From JAKLEX01 sp035327525 (lineage in GTDB: Bacteria > Patescibacteriota > Minisyncoccia > Phycocordibacterales > JAACPR01), in the NCBI GenBank assembly GCA_035327525.1, contig DAOLDC010000008.1, forward strand, positions 1-23,717: a stretch of DNA of 23,717 bases. The letters are read 5' to 3'. The notes under the pieces were generated by a model. That model was not told the origin of the DNA, did no database searches, and saw nothing but the letters and a program-made list of their open reading frames with translations. Below are positions 21,170 through 23,717 of this stretch, piece by piece. Each line of letters opens with the position of its first letter. The first letter of the stretch is position 1. The position numbers and the translations under genes are program-made.

Positions 21170-21195
21170 GCGAACTAATTTTTCGCGAATTTTTG
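21170..21195 (+). terminator. Weak terminator after the protease gene
   Basis: GCGAA and TTCGC form a 5-bp stem with a 7-nt loop, followed by GAATTTTT. It overlaps the 3' end of the convergent RNHCP gene. Confidence 0.4.
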
Positions 21196-21489
21196 ACTTA
21201 TTTTGATCAATTCTTCAAAATTGTCACCGTCCTGAAATTTATTATTTTTTTCGAATCCACAAGTGATACATTTGTGTCTGATAAAAAATTCATCACTATT
21301 ATTGTGAAGTAGTATCGGCTCCATCAATCCCCCACATTTTTCGGCACGATCGCCAGGGTTGATATCGACATGTTTTGACCACAAACATTTCTTACAATGA
21401 TTTGTATACCCATTTCCAACATTAGCAAAACCACATTTTTCGCAAGAAAAGTCCTCTACCCTTTTTTGAAATTTTTTTTGGTTATTCAT
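21175..21489 (-). CDS. RNHCP domain zinc-ribbon protein
   Basis: 104 aa. The pattern F-x-C-x-x-CG (FSCEKCGFANVG), then TNHCKKCLWSKHVDINPGDR, CGGLMEPI and HKCITCGFEKNN matches the RNHCP family, in which RNHCP itself is here TNHCKKC. Cys pairs at four places plus His residues suggest zinc binding. The molecular role of the family is unknown to me. The start codon at 21489 has a leader of about 35 nt if the TATAAT on the minus strand at 21536-21531 is its -10 box. Converges with the protease gene. Confidence 0.85.
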   Translation of the reverse strand: MNNQKKFQKRVEDFSCEKCGFANVGNGYTNHCKKCLWSKHVDINPGDRAEKCGGLMEPILLHNNSDEFFIRHKCITCGFEKNNKFQDGDNFEELIKISQKFAKN

Positions 21490-21530
21490 GTTTATTTTTT
21501 CACATCAAGCTATTCAATAATTTCCTATAA

Positions 21531-21536
21531 ATTATA
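21531..21536 (-). promoter_or_regulatory. Possible -10 box of the RNHCP gene
   Basis: The minus strand reads TATAAT, with no convincing -35. Predicted start about 35 nt before the ATG. Confidence 0.35.
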
Positions 21537-21591
21537 CCTGATTGCGAGAACGCGGGAAGCCCTGATATCAAAAAAAATGCTAACATTTTAT

Positions 21592-21620
21592 TTGATATAT
21601 CTCCATTTTTCGTGTAGTAT
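21592..21620 (+). promoter_or_regulatory. Promoter of tRNA-Pro
   Basis: TTGATA (21592-21597), 17-nt spacer, TAGTAT (21615-21620). Predicted start near 21627, 12 nt before the tRNA. Confidence 0.55.
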
Positions 21621-21638
21621 TGCAAAAGGCCACAATAA

Positions 21639-21714
21639 CGGAGCGTGGTGTAACGGCTAACATGTTCGCTTTGGGAGCGAATGACTCCGGGTTCGAATCC
21701 CGGCGCTCCGACCA
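21639..21714 (+). tRNA. tRNA-Pro (anticodon TGG)
   Basis: Acceptor CGGAGCG/CGCTCCG, anticodon arm TTCGC-TTTGGGA-GCGAA with anticodon TGG and G37, T arm CCGGG-TTCGAAT-CCCGG, discriminator A, and CCA encoded in the DNA (21712-21714). It is the only complete tRNA of the window with encoded CCA. Confidence 0.96.
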
Positions 21715-21808
21715 TTATTTATCGACTTATAGATAAGTTCAATGAAAAAAGTTTTTTGTTACTGAATATCTTTTCTACGTTTTGTTGTCTATAAGATCTA
21801 AATTTGTA

Positions 21809-21844
21809 AAAAATATACCTGTTAACAAGGTTAAGTATATTTTT
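21809..21844 (-). terminator. Terminator of the 21872-22192 gene
   Basis: AAAAATATAC and GTATATTTTT give a perfect 10-bp stem, with TTAAC/GTTAA as an inner 5-bp stem. The A/U-rich stem is followed on the minus strand by a T run. Located 28 nt behind the stop codon. Confidence 0.55.
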
Positions 21845-21871
21845 AAATCAAATAAGTTAGAGTTTATTAAA

Positions 21872-22192
21872 TTAAACTAGTTTCTCGTGTTTTTCAACAA
21901 GCTCAATAAGCTTTTGCCGCATATCATCCTTATTGTATTTTCTTAAGTGTTTTACTCCATGAAGCTCTATCAATATTTCACCTTCCTCTGGAATTGATGA
22001 CCATATTCGATCATCTTCTAGAACAGTTTTGGCTGCAGCAATAAATTCGGCACTCTGGACCTCACCTTTACGAACATTAAAACCTACCGATGTTTTAGAT
22101 ATGCAACCCAAGTCAAATATCAATGATTCTATCTCATTTCTGATGCTATATCTTTCTTGTTTTCCGGCAATTTCATTTATTATTTTTTCCAT
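21872..22192 (-). CDS. Small soluble protein, unidentified
   Basis: 106 aa, mixed alpha/beta by appearance: N-terminal amphipathic helix (MEKIINEIAGKQERYSIRNE), a strand region with the only Cys (LIFDLGCISKTSVGFNV), a middle segment (EFIAAAKTVLEDDRIWSSIP), a strand EGEILIELHGVKHL, and a charged C-terminal helix. No motif I can name. Single-gene unit: near-consensus promoter at 22217-22245, an 18-bp palindrome between promoter and ATG, and a hairpin behind the stop. The palindrome suggests tight control, possibly by the protein itself or by another regulator. Confidence 0.65.
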   Translation of the reverse strand: MEKIINEIAGKQERYSIRNEIESLIFDLGCISKTSVGFNVRKGEVQSAEFIAAAKTVLEDDRIWSSIPEEGEILIELHGVKHLRKYNKDDMRQKLIELVEKHEKLV

Positions 22193-22195
22193 ATT

Positions 22196-22213
22196 TTTAT
22201 TAATATTAATAAA
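22196..22213. promoter_or_regulatory. 18-bp perfect palindrome at the transcript start, putative operator
   Basis: TTTATTAATATTAATAAA is identical to its reverse complement and lies between the -10 box (22217) and the ATG (22192), covering the predicted start. Only A and T occur, so chance is more likely than for a mixed palindrome. Confidence 0.45.
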
Positions 22214-22216
22214 CTC

Positions 22217-22245
22217 ATTATATATATAACAAGATGGGTGGTCAA
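22217..22245 (-). promoter_or_regulatory. Strong promoter of the 21872-22192 gene
   Basis: On the minus strand: TTGACC (22245-22240), 17-nt spacer, perfect TATAAT (22222-22217). Only one mismatch to consensus over both hexamers. Predicted start near 22210. Confidence 0.75.
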
Positions 22246-22405
22246 GGTCTACTATTTAAATACAATAATTGAATCACCATTTTCCATACCACTTAAGAGA
22301 ATCAAATTTAATGCCTAAAATATACTAAAAAAAATTACGGGGTTCAACCATTATTTGAGAAAATATGTATGAACAAATTTATAGCTACAATATCACCCCT
22401 ACACA

Positions 22406-22813
22406 CTACCCCAAATTTGCATTGGGAATATAATTTATGATTGGATAATTGGCGCCGTCGACAAATACCACAGTCACGACATCAATCTGGAAAAAGGAAT
22501 TCTGTAATCCCCTTTCGGACAAAAATAATTGAGAAGTTTTTTCGATTTTCCTGATTTTTCTGTTATCGACATTTTCTTCTGGAACATGTCCTTTATAAAA
22601 ACCGCTGATCGCTGATAAGTTTTCTGAATTTGTTACACGTGAAACACTTTTGACCTCAATAAAATGTATTGTTCGACCCTTTTCGGCCACAATATCTATT
22701 TCACCAGTATTTCTAGTATAATTTCTGGCAATTATTGAAAAACCATGTTTCACGAGAAACATTTCTGCGTAACCCTCACCCAGATCACCCAATTTTCTTT
22801 TCTTGCTTGGCAT
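22406..22813 (-). CDS. yraN: YraN/UPF0102 family nuclease-fold protein
   Basis: 135 aa. The family core is clear: GDLGEGYAEMFLVKHGFSII, then ARNYTRNTGEIDIVAEKGRT and IHFIEVKSVS, a PD-(D/E)xK-like arrangement (E in GEID, then D, then ExK) as in Holliday-junction resolvase relatives. The last strand SFFQIDVVTVVFV fits as well. The cellular role is not firmly established. The start at 22813 overlaps a parS-like 16-mer, and two more such sites lie within the coding region, so ParB binding could affect its expression. No Shine-Dalgarno. Confidence 0.88.
   Translation of the reverse strand: MPSKKRKLGDLGEGYAEMFLVKHGFSIIARNYTRNTGEIDIVAEKGRTIHFIEVKSVSRVTNSENLSAISGFYKGHVPEENVDNRKIRKIEKTSQLFLSERGLQNSFFQIDVVTVVFVDGANYPIINYIPNANLG
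22631..22646. promoter_or_regulatory. parS-like ParB-binding site 1
   Basis: TGTTACACGTGAAACA matches the chromosomal parS consensus TGTTTCACGTGAAACA at 15 of 16 positions. Inside yraN. Confidence 0.75.
22746..22761. promoter_or_regulatory. parS-like ParB-binding site 2
   Basis: TGTTTCACGAGAAACA, 15 of 16 to the consensus. Inside yraN, near its 5' end. Confidence 0.75.
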
Positions 22814-22828
22814 GTTTCATGTGTAACA
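22813..22828. promoter_or_regulatory. parS-like ParB-binding site 3
   Basis: TGTTTCATGTGTAACA, 14 of 16 to the consensus. It touches the start codon of yraN. Confidence 0.6.
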
Positions 22829-23005
22829 TATTTGGACCAAAATTATCTATAAAATAGATTAAAATAATACTAAATTTTCAAGCAGAAAAAACCGCCGATT
22901 GAACATAGTATTTTAACCTTATTTATAGCCACATAACTGACTGTTGCCCAAAATAGGCGAAAAAGAGTGTAAAATAACATAAATCCGCACAAACTCACAA
23001 AAATA

Positions 23006-23035
23006 TGTTTCACGTGAAACGTTTTACGTGAAACA
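23006..23035. promoter_or_regulatory. parS-like ParB-binding sites 4 and 5, overlapping
   Basis: TGTTTCACGTGAAACG (23006-23021, 15 of 16) overlaps by 2 bp with CGTTTTACGTGAAACA (23020-23035, 14 of 16). They lie in the 388-bp gene-free stretch between yraN and tRNA-Gly(GCC), which otherwise shows only A/T-rich sequence, a short ATCTAT/ATAGAT hairpin and a repeated TTAGCCATTT (near 23069 and 23170). Confidence 0.75.
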
Positions 23036-23138
23036 TCGTCCTCTAAAACTGATAAAAGTCATATTATTAGCCATTTGAATATTTCTAAAGGTCAAAAATG
23101 GGTCGAGTTACATGTCTTTTACCCACATATCCCCAAAG

Positions 23139-23147
23139 TTATCCACA
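23139..23147 (+). other. Perfect DnaA box
   Basis: TTATCCACA is the canonical DnaA-binding 9-mer. A related ATATCCCCA lies 12 bp upstream. It is 104 bp from the double parS site. A full origin would need a cluster of boxes, which I do not see here. Confidence 0.5.
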
Positions 23148-23201
23148 TATTGCGCAAAAAGTATATTTTTAGCCATTTATAATGGACATATCGGACAGTT
23201 G

Positions 23202-23272
23202 TGCGGGTAGGGAGAATCGAACTCCCGTCTTATCCTTGGCAAGGACACGTTCTACCACTGAACCATACCCGC
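23202..23272 (-). tRNA. tRNA-Gly (anticodon GCC)
   Basis: Acceptor GCGGGTA/TACCCGC, D arm GTTCAGTGGTAGAAC, anticodon loop TTGCCAA with anticodon GCC, T arm GGGAG-TTCGATT-CTCCC, discriminator A, no encoded CCA. Reads GGC and GGT. Confidence 0.95.
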
Positions 23273-23284
23273 ATTGATTTCCAA

Positions 23285-23313
23285 ATTATAATCTCTTTGC
23301 ATAAAAGCTTCAA
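23285..23313 (-). promoter_or_regulatory. Promoter of tRNA-Gly(GCC)
   Basis: On the minus strand: TTGAAG (23313-23308), 17-nt spacer, perfect TATAAT (23290-23285). Predicted start about 6 nt before the tRNA. Confidence 0.65.
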
Positions 23314-23379
23314 GGTAACAATACTGGAAATCTTAGTTAATTTAAAAGCGAATGAATATTCACTCAAACATCGCAAAAT

Positions 23380-23637
23380 TTAATCTGTGTGAATTAATTC
23401 CTTGAACTTATAATCATTAAAATAAATATAAGAAAAAGCAAAAATTAACGGCAATAAATAAGACCAAAATTTTGTTTGATCAAATCCTTCAAATGTAAAC
23501 ATATCAGTCAAACTCCAAACTCCTCGCCAAATATAAATCAGCGAAATACCGCTCAAAACAAGGTTTAAATTCTTATTTCGATTTACAAAACCTCTAAATT
23601 TTTCAATCATGTCTATAAAGATATCATAACTTCTCAA
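23380..23637 (-). CDS. Small two-helix membrane protein, unidentified
   Basis: 85 aa with two hydrophobic segments, LNLVLSGISLIYIWRGVWSL (about 25-44) and FWSYLLPLIFAFSYIYF (about 57-73), joined by a short loop with Phe and Asp. The Tyr-Ile-Trp-Arg-Gly-Val-Trp motif in the first helix is notable. Start is uncertain: the ATG at 23637 gives the full length, and a second at 23610 (MIEKFRGFV) gives 76 aa with both helices intact. Lies between two tRNA genes on the same strand. No family assigned, no function inferred beyond membrane location. Confidence 0.6.
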   Translation of the reverse strand: MRSYDIFIDMIEKFRGFVNRNKNLNLVLSGISLIYIWRGVWSLTDMFTFEGFDQTKFWSYLLPLIFAFSYIYFNDYKFKELIHTD

Positions 23638-23666
23638 AAAAGAAAAATTATTTAATCATTTTTTTG

Positions 23667-23717
23667 TGCACTCGGCAGGATTCGAACCCACAATAACGGT
23701 TCCGAAGACCGTTGTGA
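23667..23717 (-). tRNA. tRNA-Arg (anticodon TCG), 5' part beyond the window
   Basis: Visible on the minus strand: anticodon arm ACGGT-CTTCGGA-ACCGT with anticodon TCG and G37, T arm GTGGG-TTCGAAT-CCTGC (two wobble pairs), acceptor 3' strand CGAGTGC and discriminator A. The D arm and acceptor 5' strand lie outside. CCA is not encoded. Confidence 0.88.

Noticed and set aside
21500..21715. 71-aa minus-strand frame with APGFEPGVIRS
   Set aside because: It is the reverse reading of tRNA-Pro; this peptide is a well-known artefact of tRNA genes.
23099..23173. 24-codon frame in the parS/DnaA-box region
   Set aside because: No ribosome site or promoter, and it runs across the DnaA box and low-complexity sequence.
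23201..23383. 60-aa plus-strand frame with RIELPSYPWQGHVLPLNH
   Set aside because: Reverse reading of tRNA-Gly(GCC), again a typical tRNA artefact.
1..23717. CRISPR arrays, insertion sequences, rRNA genes
   Set aside because: No regularly spaced repeats, no transposase frame and no rRNA-like sequence were seen.
1..23717. UGA recoding to Gly or Trp, as in some Patescibacteria relatives
   Set aside because: Recognised proteins have the expected length without reading through TGA, and TGG is used for Trp throughout.

Overview
The window looks like a chromosomal segment of an ultra-small bacterium of the Patescibacteria (Candidate Phyla Radiation), most likely a Parcubacteria-type lineage. This is an inference from the following: DNA of roughly one-third G+C, very short intergenic gaps, A-rich start regions almost without Shine-Dalgarno sequences, a trigger factor without its isomerase domain, a family-4 uracil-DNA glycosylase without cluster cysteines, and a type IV pilus locus with several lineage-specific small proteins. 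Recognised genes end at standard stops, so no recoding is needed.

Layout. 1-2.0 kb: start of an unknown gene and recJ, both minus. 2.0-2.3 kb: a 32-codon plus-strand membrane mini-gene with a perfect AGGAGG, closed by a terminator. 2.3-11.2 kb: a minus-strand type IV pilus region, read from the right as pilB, pilC, a large hairpin, a uracil-DNA glycosylase, three prepilin-like genes (one with Ig-like repeats, one interrupted by a 100-N assembly gap) and tpiA. 11.2-18.6 kb: plus-strand housekeeping genes, namely nusA with a leader terminator, ppa, two small envelope proteins, a trigger factor, clpP, rny and an HU gene with a folded leader.

18.6-19.7 kb: a G+C-richer one-gene cassette (minus) with a perfect-consensus promoter, a long leader with a 16-bp inverted repeat, an actual Shine-Dalgarno, a Trp/Tyr-rich product and a multi-hairpin 3' region. 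19.7-23.7 kb: four tRNA genes (Gly-TCC, Pro-TGG, Gly-GCC, partial Arg-TCG), a membrane-anchored trypsin-like protease, an RNHCP zinc-ribbon protein, a small unknown gene with a palindromic start region, yraN, and a 400-bp stretch with five ParB-site (parS)-like 16-mers and a perfect DnaA box, which suggests the chromosome origin/centromere region is close.

How it works together. The pilus genes give an assembly ATPase, a platform protein and minor pilins, but no major pilin, retraction ATPase or prepilin peptidase is inside the window. The plus-strand block covers transcription elongation, pyrophosphate removal, nascent-chain folding, proteolysis, RNA decay and nucleoid structure. Several promoters place the predicted transcript start on or within a few bases of the ATG, so leaderless mRNAs are probably common here. 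That makes the two genes with true Shine-Dalgarno sequences (the 32-codon mini-gene and the Trp/Tyr-rich cassette) stand out.
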